Assembly (NCBI GenBank): GCA_949825065.1
Contig: OX463845.1
Location: 22,032,516-22,096,515, forward strand
Direction: 5' to 3'
Source: Odontocerum albicorne
Lineage: Eukaryota; Arthropoda; Insecta; Trichoptera; Odontoceridae
DNA length: 64,000 nucleotides
A program made the position numbers and the translations under genes. Positions 34,230 to 44,889 of the stretch are shown in pieces. The notes beneath the pieces were generated by a model. It was not told the DNA's origin, did no database searches, and worked only from the letters and a program-made list of their open reading frames with translations. Each line of letters starts with the position of its first letter. Positions within the stretch are counted from its first letter, which is position 1.

Positions 34230-34490
34230 ATATAATAAATTTCAACAGTGGTCGCTGCAGCCAAGCTGTTCAAACGAGAGTTATTGCGAATAATGGTTGC
34301 TAATTAGCTGCAAACCCAGCCAACATAGGAATCATGTTAATAAAACAACCATAATTGCAAAAAAAAATCCTCATAGTCGGATGCGCGCGTATAAAATTGC
34401 AATTTATTCCTTTGCCACAATTTAATTAATCACGGTCTATCGACTGGTAACTGGTTTATTGCATTTGAATACCCCTGGAATAAGTCAGGT
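34230..34490. other. unique stretch with homeodomain-type ATTA sites, possible regulatory DNA
   Basis: GGTTGCTAATTAGCTGC and CACAATTTAATTAATCACGG contain TAATTA-type cores, interspersed with complex sequence (CAGTGGTCGCTGCAGCC, GGATGCGCGCGTATAA). It resembles none of the repeat families seen here. Conserved non-coding enhancer is an inference. Alignment to related genomes would decide. Confidence 0.3.
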
Positions 34491-34494
34491 ATAA

Positions 34495-35210
34495 ACTCAT
34501 TGCGTATCCAACTGTGGCTCAAGACATGTCTGGGTATAATATAAATAATAATAAGCACCATATAAATAATGAATACACCAAGGATTGTTTTTAGCACTTT
34601 CAGCAGGGTGAAATGACTAAACTCAAAAAAAAAATAGTTTTTTCAGTTACATTCGTGGAACATAACAATTATGCCATGTATAGTATGGAGTATTGATCAA
34701 AGAAATATAATATCAATTGTTATAATATATTATATCAAAATCGCCGTATATGATATATATATATATAAGTACGGTGTGAGGAGGAATGTTCTTTGTAAAC
34801 TGTATGCAAATATATTAAATTGTAAAGAACTGAAGTGAACTCTAAAGCTACTTTATACCAACATAAATATTGTGTTATTTACAAGAAATAAAATATAAAT
34901 TATGTTTTGCCAAGTTACTATAAAAACACAAAATATTTGCTTTTCATGTCGATTTGATTGTTTTGGATTAGAGAACTTAGGAATAAAACCAACATAAGTG
35001 ATAGTTAAGCCATGGTCAAGGATAATGTAAATATTGGTTTTTTAGTTTAAATAAGCATTTTTATTTTTCAAAAAGCAATTAAGATAAACTTCAAATTAAG
35101 ACATCAATTTAAATAGATGTCCAATTTAATAATGGTTCACTCGCTTGAGTCGAAATATGAAAAGAACAATAAAACAAAAACATTATTTATTATTCATTTA
35201 AGTTACAAGA
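34495..35210. other. AT-rich stretch, no gene seen
   Basis: A TGATATATATATATATAA micro-repeat lies near 34750. Nothing else is supported. Confidence 0.5.
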
Positions 35211-35214
35211 AGCG

Positions 35215-35275
35215 GACTTATTACCAAATGGAAATCTCTTCCAACCAATAAAAGAATTGATAAGATAATGGTTAG
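35215..35275 (-). repeat. SINE family S1, short body fragment
   Basis: GGACTTATTACCAAATGGAAATCTCTTCCAACCAATAAA is the reverse complement of the S1 motif TGGTTGGAAGAGATT...CATGGTAATAAA. No head is present. Confidence 0.55.
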
Positions 35276-35679
35276 AGCAAAACTAAGAATATTACTTAAC
35301 CATAGCAGCTACTATAAAAATAAGAAGAAAAAAACATCAATTGATGGGGAAACAGAAGACGCTAGGAAAAAGAGACAGTGCACGGTATCGAGGAATCAGG
35401 AAAAGCAGACAATTCATTGAAGAGAGATATAACATTTGTAGCTGCTGTTTTAAGCATGGCAGCGTAAGAGCTACTCGAATATTAAAAGTTAGGTCTGTGA
35501 AAATTTCGATCTATGAAAAATAATTGTAATATACATAACGTTTACTATGAAACAAATCTGTACAAAGAACATTATTAAATTAAGTACATCCACACAAACG
35601 TTAGCGAAATTTTATTTGATTTATAAAGTCAATACAATATATATATGGGTAATTCGCTATTCAATCTGGCAAAGTAAAC

Positions 35680-35850
35680 CATTAAAGATTGAAAGCCCCT
35701 GAAAAAGTGGCACGCGACACAAGATGCACCTTGCGCTAATTACTTATTCCACTTCTCTGCTTCCCGTCCAGCACGTGACACGCGAGTCAGGGGTGTTGAA
35801 TTATATCTTAAGGAGGATTTAATTAAATGCCTGTTTTTTTATTGCAAATC
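35680..35850. other. GC-richer unique stretch with E-box
   Basis: GTCCAGCACGTGACACGCGAGTCAGGGG contains a perfect CACGTG E-box. Nearby are GCGCTAATTACTTATTCC and GGATTTAATTAAATG. It is not similar to repeats here. Possible regulatory element, by inference only. Confidence 0.3.
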
Positions 35851-36217
35851 AACTCGAATGTTAATCGACACCGGGATGAAAGGGAAATGAAACCAGTTTC
35901 TCGATGTGGTAAAACAGGTTTATGTGTAAATTTTCCGGACGAATCGATTCGATGAGGAAGTGGATTAAGTCTTTGTATATACGAGTATGTCGATTCATAT
36001 TTCACACATTGGATTTAAATTTGAATTATTTATTTACGGTTAATTTCGATAATAAAATATTTTTACAAAATACAATTACTATTCAGAATGCGAGTGAATA
36101 CAGAAATACAATATTTTATTACAAAGATATAACTATAAAAACCCTAACATAATTCATATAATATACAGTGAACAAGAAGTTTATACATACATACTACTAC
36201 ACACAACAGGCCAGAGC

Positions 36218-36305
36218 TCAAAAGGCACAATATTATATATTTCATTAAAAGGCACAATATTATATATTTCACAACAAAAATAACAATATTATATATTTCA
36301 TTATG
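36218..36305. repeat. tandem repeat of about 30 bp, three copies
   Basis: AAAGGCACAATATTATATATTTCATT, the same again with CACAAC at its end, then AAATAACAATATTATATATTTCATT. The CAATATTATATATTTCA core is repeated three times. Confidence 0.9.
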
Positions 36306-37129
36306 CATACGCTTATAAATCTCAAAATGTATATTCTTCCTTCTTTTTAAAGATTTACATTAGCTTTTACATAAATAAAATTATTTTATTAATAATATAA
36401 ATTAAAACTTAATAAAAAATATGAACAAATCTTTTGATTAAATGAAAAAAAAACAAACTCGATACACAAATCAATAAAAAGGTATACGCATTATTGCCAT
36501 TTTACATTCTAGAAATATCAAAATTACAAAAACCTTCAATTTAAATGTAAATACGAGTATATGCAGATTATTTAACAAAAATTATTAACTATAATTTATT
36601 AACGATCAAGATATATAAATCTTAAGAATTCAGAATATATCAAATGTGAATTTAAAACAGTTGTAAGCAAAAAGTAGATTTTTAAGATTAACTACGTGAA
36701 AAATTCAACATCACATTTAATTTTAGGTCTGGTATTTTTCATTACGAGTGTATATTAAGACTAAGGGGAGAAAATAAAGTCGATTAACTGCTGTACAGTT
36801 TAAATTAGATATTTTTTATAAAATTAAATCAACAAACCCTAGTACATCACTATAGGAGTAATTTGTTTTCATAGTATGAAATGCTAGTATCTAGGTGAAA
36901 TGAAAACCAAATCTTCTTGGACTTATATAGAAAATAATAAGATAAAAATTACTAACATGTATAGTGGTATATGAAATTGATAACGAATATATAATAATTA
37001 TCAAAGGTGGGTGGGTGAAAAATATTAATTGTTTTGCCAGAAGACAAGTGGTGAATACAATGCGAGGGTTCTTGGGGGATGAAAGATGTTCCGAAGAAGT
37101 GTCTGTTGAAGTTCGAGGCATACGTGTAC

Positions 37130-37208
37130 AATGTTACAGTTAACAGAAACATCGATGCAAAAGGAGCATTACTGTTAACATAAACACCGATACAAAAGGA
37201 GCATTAAA
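37130..37208. repeat. tandem duplication of about 38 bp
   Basis: GTTACAGTTAACAGAAACATCGATGC and AAAAGGAGCATTA recur as ACTGTTAACATAAACACCGATAC and AAAAGGAGCATTA. Confidence 0.85.
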
Positions 37209-38059
37209 CAAAGTTTCCTTCATTAGGAGCTTTCTGCATTGGAAAAAATCGACAAAATGGCGTTTGAGGGTCTAAAACGTCTTCTCGAAAACCCACCCAT
37301 GAAGACTTCAACTGCACCGAGGAATAAATCACAACAGTGAAGTTTTTCAAACTAGTTGAAGCGATTCGAGAAGTTCTTATGAACTTTTTTACATCAATTA
37401 ATTACTAGGTTCGAAAATACATGTCTATGAAATAGTCCACATTTTTAGCAATCACAGCGTGTTAACAAAAGCGTTAGGAATATGGCGTGATTGCATGTAC
37501 GAGTAAGTAAACATAATACGGTAGATGTAAAGAGATCAAAAGAAACATTTATTGAATTAGTTGTTCTAGTAAAAGGAAGAGACCGCTATCTTAAAATAGT
37601 TAATAGTTGTTGGCATTTTAAATTCGTTAATACTTTTATTTACATTTCTTTTCATATCACAAGAAAATGGAAAGCCAATAATTCGAACATAAAAATACTT
37701 TTTAGAAATTCTGGTATTAAAGTTGGTTTTAAGTATTAAGATCTACGAGTAGAACTTGGGATATTAAGAGTAAGGTTAAGCCTTGTGAAAAGGTTCGTAA
37801 ATTCCCTTACATATAAGCTGATCGTACAAGACATTCCTGGCATCTTAGGTTACTGCGTTTGATTCCTGGTAGATTTTTATACTGAATTTATTTTCAATTA
37901 CGAGACCTTAATTGATGTGTAATTACTATAATTTAAGGAATTAAGTGACTCATATTTAATATTTATATGGTTGGATATTATATTTTTATTTAGGAAAGTG
38001 CATATAAACCAACTGATCACATAGAGAAAAATTAATGAAGAAGAACTTGCTGGCACTGT

Positions 38060-38165
38060 TTGGGTAAAGTTCTACTGGGTTGTTCCGGGCTGCATTGAAC
38101 TAAATAAAGATTGCCATGTTGTGGATCAACCTCCGCTAGGAGACGGCACCTCAGGTAGAGAAGTA
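38060..38165 (+). pseudogene. RTE-type retrotransposon, family A, extreme 3' end
   Basis: AAAGATTGCCATGTTGTGGATCAACCTCCGCTAGGAGACGGCACCTCAGG parallels AAAGATTGCCATGATGGTGGCCAACCTCCG at 17660. Both encode the KIAMMVANLR-like end of the ORF. Only the last 80-100 bases survive. Confidence 0.6.
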
Positions 38166-38834
38166 TATTATATTCATAATTACATTTATGAGAGGTTTTT
38201 AAAAGGAATGTATTTCAAAGCGCTAGAAATAAACACACAATTCATTCAATGTACCGGACAATTATTTACGCCGTCGTGAATTAAGATTGTTTTCGGTGCC
38301 TTATTCATGAACTGAGCTGTTAACAAGATCACCACTAGCACATGGAATGATCTTGTTGAATGAATTTTCCGATATGAATGTCTCTCATCTCGGTGGATTA
38401 ATTGAGGATTGAACTCTTGTAAACTTTGAAGGTATAACCGAGCCATTTTACAAGAAAGGATTGTTCCTGCTGTCATTCTGTTATATTTTGACTTTCAATA
38501 ATTTTTTTCTTGTTATTTGATGTATGTAATTGGGTTAAACCTGTATCAAATGTGAAATAAATAAAATAAATTACTTTCTTAGAACAATTTGAGATACGCA
38601 GTTCGTATTGAATAATACGTTTAGTATACAATGAAATCAGAAACATGTTTTTATCTAGAACTAACTGGGATCGAATAGAATAGGAAACGCAAAGTTGACG
38701 TCGCTTATTGAAGTGGAGGTAAGAAAGAAGTTAAGTGGATAAATTTAAATAATAATATAATTTCTATGGTTATTTTATATTTACACTAAGGATGTGTGCT
38801 AGAAGGTAAAATTATTTAGTATTACTTTCATTAA
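38166..38834. other. AT-rich stretch, no gene seen
   Basis: A minus-strand frame at 38246-38476 lacks recognisable domains. Polyadenylation-like AATAAA words are frequent but meaningless in this composition. Confidence 0.45.
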
Positions 38835-38836
38835 TA

Positions 38837-38867
38837 TTAGGTCCTTACATATGAAATTGGCGTTTTG
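38837..38867 (+). repeat. left terminal inverted repeat of the mariner
   Basis: 31 bases, identical to the reverse complement of 40093-40123. Binding site for the transposase and cleavage point, by family knowledge. The TA at 38835-38836 is one half of the target duplication. Confidence 0.95.
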
Positions 38868-39025
38868 CCGTACTGGCAACTTTGATCTCAAATATCTTCT
38901 CTTTGGTTAGGAATTCCAAATTAAAATTTATACAGCTATTTACTCAAGTATTTGTGTTTCGAAAATTATAATTCATTTGTTTTTTCCTCAATTGTTTTTT
39001 TTCTTTGCGTCACTCAGTTTACAAA

Positions 39026-40045
39026 ATGGAAAACTTGAAATATCGCGTTATTTACGAGTACGAGTTCCACCGTGGCACCAGTGCTGCAGAAACGGCTCGA
39101 AGGATTAATGATGTGTATGGCGACGGTGCCGCAAAAGAAAACACAGTGCGTTTTTGGTTCCAACGTTTTCGTTCTGGAAATTTCGACCTGCAGAAGAAGC
39201 CCCGTGGACGGCCGGAGACCAAAGTTGATAATGAAGAATTGAAGGCTATTGTGGAAGCGGATCCATCGCAAACCACGTCCGAGTTAGCTGCAGGCTGCGG
39301 TGTTAGTGATAAAACTGTTTTAATCCACTTGAAGCAAATTGGGAAGGTGAAAAAGCTTGAAAGGTGGGTACCTCACGAATTGAGTGAAGCAAATCAACAA
39401 ACGCGCGTTGACTGCTGCGTTGCATTACTCAACCGGCACAATAATGAAGGGATTTTGAATCGAATCATTACCTGTGATGAAAAGTGGATCCTGTATGATA
39501 ATCGGAAGCGCTCATCGCAATGGCTGAACCCTGCCGAACCAGCCAAACCATGCCCCAAGCGAAAATTGACTCCAAAAAAGTTACTTGTGAGCGTTTGGTG
39601 GACTAGTGCTGGTGTCGTTCACTACAGCTTTCTTAAATCTGGCCAGACGATTACGGCAGATGTCTATTGTCAGCAACTGCAAACCATGATGGAAAAGCTA
39701 GCTGCTAAACAACCGAGGCTGGTTAATCGCTCTAGGCCACTGCTGCTTCATGATAACGCTAGACCACACACTGCACAACAGACGGCTACCAAATTAGAAG
39801 AGCTTCAATTGGAATGTCTAAGACATCCACCGTACTCTCCGGACCTTGCCCCAACAGATTACTATTTTTTTCGAAATTTGGATAACTTCTTGCAAGGGAA
39901 AAAATTCAACTCCGATGGGGCAGTCCAAACCGACTTCAAAGATTTTATTGATTCCCGTCCGAATGGTTTTTTTAGTAAAGGGATCGATGAACTACCTATG
40001 AGATGGCAAAAGTGCATAGATAGCAATGGTACATACTTTGATTAA
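39026..40045 (+). CDS. mariner transposase, DD34D, intact
   Basis: 339 residues starting at the ATG of CAAAATGGAAAAC; typical family length is about 340-350. Residues 1-110 form the paired-type helix-turn-helix DNA-binding region, with a GRP linker (61-63) between the two HTHs and HLKQIGKVKK at 101-110. WVPHEL is at 114-119. The catalytic triad is complete: D151 (TCDEKW), D243 (LHDNARPH), D278 (YSPDLAPTDYYFF), with exactly 34 residues between the last two. The C-terminal RWQKCIDSNGTYFD end matches cecropia/Hsmar1-like mariners. The enzyme would bind the TIRs, excise the element and insert it at TA in the nucleus. No stop, frameshift or missing key residue was found. The exact subfamily is an inference from recalled family features. 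Confidence 0.97.
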   Translation: MENLKYRVIYEYEFHRGTSAAETARRINDVYGDGAAKENTVRFWFQRFRSGNFDLQKKPRGRPETKVDNEELKAIVEADPSQTTSELAAGCGVSDKTVLIHLKQIGKVKKLERWVPHELSEANQQTRVDCCVALLNRHNNEGILNRIITCDEKWILYDNRKRSSQWLNPAEPAKPCPKRKLTPKKLLVSVWWTSAGVVHYSFLKSGQTITADVYCQQLQTMMEKLAAKQPRLVNRSRPLLLHDNARPHTAQQTATKLEELQLECLRHPPYSPDLAPTDYYFFRNLDNFLQGKKFNSDGAVQTDFKDFIDSRPNGFFSKGIDELPMRWQKCIDSNGTYFD

Positions 40046-40092
40046 ATAAATATATTATATTAAAAAAAAATCAACTTTATGTTCCTCCCAAA

Positions 40093-40123
40093 CAAAACGC
40101 CAATTTCATATGTAAGGACCTAA
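40093..40123 (-). repeat. right terminal inverted repeat of the mariner
   Basis: Perfect inverted copy of 38837-38867, followed by TA at 40124-40125. It lies 47 bases behind the transposase stop codon. Confidence 0.95.
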
Positions 40124-40125
40124 TA

Positions 40126-41305
40126 TAATAGTTTTTAGTGTATTAAGAAGCGTGTTTCACTCATGTTCAATTGTTTCAAGTTTTGACGCTAGAATACGAA
40201 GTGTGATCCCGAGAAATGAGCAGTAAAACATTAATTGAGGCAATTAAATTATGAATGGTGGGCAGGCGTGTTTAAGAACGTACCTTACTTTATGAGCTTC
40301 CGGCGCAACCTTCCGAATACAAATAAATTGTTAAAAAAAACGACCTATTCTACACACGTGATTTAATGGATAGAAAAAATAATAATACAAATACTTAACA
40401 GATTATATTTTAATTTGAAAGAAACAATACAGATATTTATATTCATTTTATTAATATCTAGATACACTTTCAAGCTAAACATAAAATATTCACATTATTA
40501 TAAAAAATACTTGAAGATTATTCACTATTTTACGAGGAATAACTAATTTAAAAAAATTAAAATATTTTATATTTTTTTTATAAAATCTCATGGGTCATGT
40601 TATATTTATACGCAAAAAGAAACGCGATTTATACAAAAAAGGTTCTCATATATTCGAAGCTACGAAGATTAATGTTTTATAAAGAAATAACCAACCAATT
40701 AAGGTTGTAATCGATTTTTAATACGCTCCTACCTGCCACTTGTACTATATCAATATACTCGTACAGGTGTATAATAAAGTCGAAATAATATAATGATAGT
40801 AGAAAAAATAATTTTATGATAGCTCAAAATACTTAAAGTTACAAAATACTAAGAAGTTTGAAATTTAATTGATTTGTCAATTTTACAACTGATATGATAT
40901 ATGACCACTTAACACAGAGGCAAATAAATATTTGACGAAAATAAATAATTATTTAAAGGCTTTTTTAACTAACAGGTGCCGCCGCTAAGATGGCGAAACT
41001 GATAAGGGAACGTTTAAATTAAGAAAACAATTAAATTTAAATATATAAATACACTAGAAATAAGCGGAAATATCGGACTCTTAAAATTGAAATAAAAATA
41101 CAACAATAAAAGATAAAAGATTTTATTACTTAAAGCTCTTTTTAACTAGTCGCGCACGCAGCTTGACTAAAAAGATCTCTGGAACAACGGGCTGATTTAG
41201 CTCAGACATTATTTTCTAAATTATTTGGTGAGTTGGTGAGAATATTACAAGAAAATATAATTGTTTTTTTTTTACAACATTTATTGTATTTGTTACACTT
41301 TAGTT
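40126..41305. other. AT-rich stretch, no gene seen
   Basis: Very A/T-rich, with one TACTCGTA at 40756 and a moderately GC-rich short block near 40980-41000. No gene or element is recognised. Confidence 0.5.
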
Positions 41306-41309
41306 GTAT

Positions 41310-41840
41310 ATATTATAACCTGGCAAGTTGATTGTCACGTTACAACCAGACTCTTCCAACCAACCAGAAAGGCATTGAGAAATGCTTTTAAGTGTTCACA
41401 AGACTGAAACGGTTTAAACAAAAAATCTTGTAACCAACTGAAATACTCGTATAATCCAGGTTGGAAGAGAGGCGTTTTATTAACTAGGCCAGTGCTTCCC
41501 AATTACTTTCATGTAACGGCCCCCTAAATCTGAAGTAATTAATCCCCCCCCCCCCCAATTTTTTTTTTTATAGTTGAAGATTTATTTGGCAATAATTATT
41601 ACAATTAAAATACACATATTTATATTCAACACAAAATTATAGGAACTTGCTTAAAAACTTTTTTTTTAAATAAAAACTATACTCACATAAAACAATTTAA
41701 TACTCACATGAATATTTGTACTTTGTACTGAATATTTTCGCGACCCCCACGAGAAATCACGCGGCCCCCCAGGGGGCCGCGCCCCTCAATTTGGGAAGCA
41801 CTGAACTAGGCTACAGAGGTCATCCGATCTATGAGACCAA
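41310..41840 (-). repeat. SINE family S1, interrupted by a hAT-type element
   Basis: The left part (41310-41489) is reverse-complement S1 body: ACCTGGCAAGTTGATTGTCACG, ACTCTTCCAACCAACCAGAAAGG. It leads to the tRNA-like head TTTTATTAACTAGGC. The head resumes at 41804 as AACTAGGCTACAGAGGTC after the inserted element. TACTCGTA at 41444 lies in the head-body region. The insertion splits the A-box region. Confidence 0.75.
41490..41803. mobile_element. hAT-type non-autonomous element with 8-bp target duplication
   Basis: 314 bases beginning CAGTGCTTCCCAA and ending TTGGGAAGCACTG, a 13-base perfect terminal inverted repeat of hAT type. It is flanked by the perfect 8-base duplication AACTAGGC (41482-41489 and 41804-41811), the diagnostic hAT footprint. 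A GC-rich inner palindrome, GCGGCCCCCCAGGGGGCCGC, lies near the right end, and a 13-C run lies near the left. There is no ORF, so it depends on a transposase elsewhere. Its perfect duplication implies a fairly recent or well-preserved insertion. Confidence 0.93.
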
Positions 41841-41844
41841 TAGA

Positions 41845-42720
41845 AATATTTACTAAACCGTAACAAGGGCATTGATGCTTTCTTTAGCGTATACCATGAC
41901 GATGAAGATATTTTAGTGTTTAAAATTGTTGAGTGAGAATGGTCCACCTCCATGAGGCACCGGCACCACTCTATAATGTTCTCCTGGCATACAGTCTCTA
42001 GACTATTAGACTATCCTTCACACAATACGAGTTTTTGATTCAGCAATTCTATGAATTATAATTAATAAGCAATTATTATTTTATAAAAGTATATGCAACA
42101 TATGTAATAAAAACATTCTTTACATAACAAAGCAGAAAATATCATAAGGTAAATCTAGAAATTTCGCATTAAAAAAATGAAAACTGTCATATTTTAATAA
42201 AATTTCATATAATATATTTTTAAATTCCTATGTGTATTAACTTAAAAGCAAATGTGACCTTTTATTCGTTTTCTTAGTATTTATAACAAAAAAATAAGGG
42301 CGTAACCCTTTTACTTTGAAATTCGTCTAAATAACAGCCTGTTCAAATTGACAAAGTTTAGTAAAATAAATGCTTTAAAATAAAACACTTAGAAAGATGC
42401 TTTAAAAGGGTTAAACAGACTTTGACTATATTTGGTGATATCAGACAATAAATCCGAAACTCGGGTAGACAACTTGTCCATCGAGGTTACCATATTAAAT
42501 GTTAATATGAAGAATTGTATAGTTCTTATTATTTTTAAAACACCTTTTACTATAAAATTACTCTTAAATAATTTTTTCATTAATAAAAACAAATATTAAA
42601 AATGTTTCAAAAATAAAATGGCAAGATGGTTCAGCGCGTATATTCGTATGACAGAATCCACGTGTCATTACGATGAAGCAACAGGTGCGAGTTTCTTCAC
42701 AATACGAAACAAAAAAACGC
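41845..42720. other. AT-rich stretch; weak tRNA-like sequence near 42620-42690
   Basis: AAGATGGTTCAGCGCGTATATTCG resembles an A box and is followed at tRNA-like distance by CAGGTGCGAGTTTC, a poor B box. It could be a SINE head. The rest lacks features. Confidence 0.35.
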
Positions 42721-42722
42721 CC

Positions 42723-42935
42723 TTAATGATCCTGACGATAAATGTACCAGATAGGCAGGAAGAATAACAAAAACAGGAAGGTAGCGGCCGTGGCGAGCGG
42801 GTTGGAGAAGTGAGACCAACAGTTGGGAGATGGTTGAGAATTGTTGTTGCGGAGATCGGAAATAAACATAATATGGCGTTTTAAATTGATTAACGCTGGT
42901 GTTGACAAACGTGACACACAGTGGGGTATAAACAA
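42723..42935 (-). CDS. possible small membrane-protein frame or 3' exon, unrecognised
   Basis: A minus-strand frame ends LRNNNSQPSPNCWSHFSN, then PLATAATFLFLLFFLPIWYI and YRQDH before TAA. The second part is a plausible single membrane helix with a charged tail. The codons from CCG CTC GCC ACG GCC to ATC TGG TAC favour G/C at third positions against AT-rich flanks, which suggests coding. An ATG lies at the start of MFISDLRNNN and an upstream acceptor CACCAG is possible. Another minus frame is also open across this region, and no family is recognised. Treat as a candidate only. Confidence 0.3.
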   Translation of the reverse strand: MFIPHCVSRLSTPALINLKRHIMFISDLRNNNSQPSPNCWSHFSNPLATAATFLFLLFFLPIWYIYRQDH

Positions 42936-42939
42936 TATA

Positions 42940-43220
42940 ACAAGGGGCAGGTAAAGATTTAATAATATAGGACTAAAAAAACAATGATTTTAACTATGGC
43001 TTTTTCTTTGCTTTTTTAAGAAAATTCGTCTAAAAACAAAGAAAACAGTATTTTATGTGGGTAATAATCGTCAACCGTTTTCTGACAGAAAAACCCTTTT
43101 TCAAGCGGTCCCGTTAGCTAAATATTACTAGTGTTATGATTGGTGTTAAAAACGAGTAATGACCATTTTATTAAAACAATTACCAAATAACTAAGTTGCA
43201 GGCATTAATGGTTCGACATT
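42940..43220. other. AT-rich stretch, no gene seen
   Basis: No supported feature. Confidence 0.45.
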
Positions 43221-43224
43221 TTTC

Positions 43225-43395
43225 TAGCACCTGAGTGCTACAGGTACGACTCCCGAAAGTAACCAAGAAATAAAAACTGTTAACCGTTTTTCACTCAGGT
43301 TTTTTCTGGTTTGATGCAGGAATTTGCCACATGGCAATAATCCCACTAGATAGTACTTTATACCTGTACAACGGAAATATAATGCATGATTTAAA
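43225..43395 (+). repeat. SINE family S1, degraded copy
   Basis: A modified B-box region (CTACAGGTACGACTCCCG), then TTTTTCACTCAGG..TTTTTTCTGG, TTTGCCACATGGCAATAATCCCACTAG and TACCTGTACAACGGAAATATAATGC correspond to the S1 body and 3' end in order. Confidence 0.7.
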
Positions 43396-43650
43396 AAAGG
43401 TAACATGGTGGATTCTGATACACAGCCATTGTTTTTAAATATTATTTTTACTTCATAAATACAATTAATGTAACCCTGTATCATCTTATTCTGGAAAGTG
43501 TTAAGGAAGATAAATTAATATATTTTGAAAGAAAAATATATCATGTTGATTGGTCAATCATATAAATAACTTAAAATACGAGTATATGATTAATAGATCA
43601 AAAAGTAGAGTATATTGTAAGAAATTTAAAAGTATTTATAGTATATTATA

Positions 43651-44885
43651 ACACATCGATCAATAAATCCCGGGACTAACCAACAGATGGCGCATCTAAT
43701 AATAAATCCATACCATTCTCAGTTAGTACCAGCCTTTAGAAGTTACGTGTCAAACTTTCATGACGTTCCGACATTGTGTCATTGAGTTACAGTGGTTTTA
43801 TTGACGCTACTTTTGCTATTTTCAAAACAATGGAAAAAACCGAATTTCGTGTGTTGATAAAACGTTGCTTTTTAATAAGAAAAAATACCGTTCAAACTCA
43901 GCGATGGCTTGAAAAGTGTTATCCGGGCTCTGCTCCGTCGAAAACAACCATTTGTCGGTGGTATGCTGATTTCAAACGCGGTCGTACAGACACAAATGAT
44001 GCTGAACGCTCTGGTCGTCCAAATGAGACTGTTACACCAGAAAACATAAAAAAACCCTCAAAATCGTGATGGAAAATCGCAAAATAAAGCTGCATGAGAT
44101 AGCTGACATCCTGAGGATGTCATTTAGTAGTGTTTACACTATTTTGCATGAACATTTGGTCATAAAAAAGCTTTTTTGAAATGGGTGCCGCGTTTGCTCA
44201 CAATGGAACAGAAACAACAACGCATCGATGATTCAGAGCGCTGTTTGGCACTGTTTACGCGAAATAAACAGGAGTTTTTGCGTTGGTATGTAAAAATGGA
44301 TGAAACTTGGATCCACCACTATACTCCGGAATCAAATCGGCAGTCAGCTGAGTGGAGAGCAGCCAGTGAAAGTCCTCCGAAGCGACCAAAAACTCAACAG
44401 TCGGCCGGGAAGGTTATGGCCTCCGTGTTTTGGGATGTGCATGGTATAATATTCATCGATCACCTTGAAAAGGAAAAAACCATCAATAGCTAATATTACA
44501 TAGCGTTATTGGAGCGTTAGAAGGCAGAAATTGCAAAAAAAATGGCCCCATATGAAGAAGAAAAAAGTTCTCTTTCATCAGGACAATGCACCGTGTCACA
44601 AGTCGATGGTAACGATGGCTAAATTGCATAAGTTGAACTTCGAATTGCTTCCGCACCCACCGTATCCAGATTTGGCCCCCAGCGACTATTGGCTGTTCGC
44701 AGACCTCAAAACGATGCTCCAGGGAAAGAGATTTGGCTCCAATGAAGAAGTGATTGCCGAAACTAACGCCTATTTTGAAACCAAAGATAAATCGTTCTAC
44801 ACGGATGGCATAGAAAAGTTAGGAAAGCATTGGAATGAATGTTATATAGCAAAAAAACAGAGATGGCAAATTTTGAATTAGTATG
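43651..44885 (+). pseudogene. mariner, irritans-type, inactivated
   Basis: The left TIR ACACATCGATCAATAAATCCCGGG follows a TA and resembles irritans-group ends. The transposase starts at ATG 43830 (MEKTEFRVLIKRCFLIRK) and keeps most landmarks: GRPNE, KWVPRLLTMEQKQQR, MDETWIHHYTPESNRQSAEW, LFHQDNAPCHKS, PDLAPSDYWLF. It is broken by a frameshift near 44065, another near 44172, a stop at 44491-44493 and a shift near 44530. The third catalytic Asp is 33, not 34, residues from the second, because the Ser of the usual YSPDLAPSD is deleted in frame. No 3' TIR was found after the stop at 44881. Dead copy; subfamily by recall of Himar1/Hsmar2-like features. Confidence 0.92.
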
Positions 44886-44889
44886 TCAC

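Larger units (their letters stand above)
35855..38055. other. AT-rich stretch with two short tandem repeats
   Basis: Contains the tandem repeats annotated at 36218 and 37130 and four copies of the 8-mer (35980, 36552, 37498, 37744). The open frames here have no recognisable features. GATTCCTGGTAGA near 37861 resembles half of a B box. Confidence 0.5.
38837..40123 (+). mobile_element. complete mariner transposon
   Basis: 1287 bp, the usual mariner size. The two ends are perfect 31-base inverted repeats starting TTAGGTCCTTACATATG, each flanked by TA (38835-38836 and 40124-40125), the target duplication of this superfamily. It carries one intact transposase ORF. Perfect TIRs, an uninterrupted ORF and a 99%-identical fragment at 32332 point to recent transposition. 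Of all elements in the window this alone could be autonomous. Activity cannot be judged from sequence. Confidence 0.97.
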
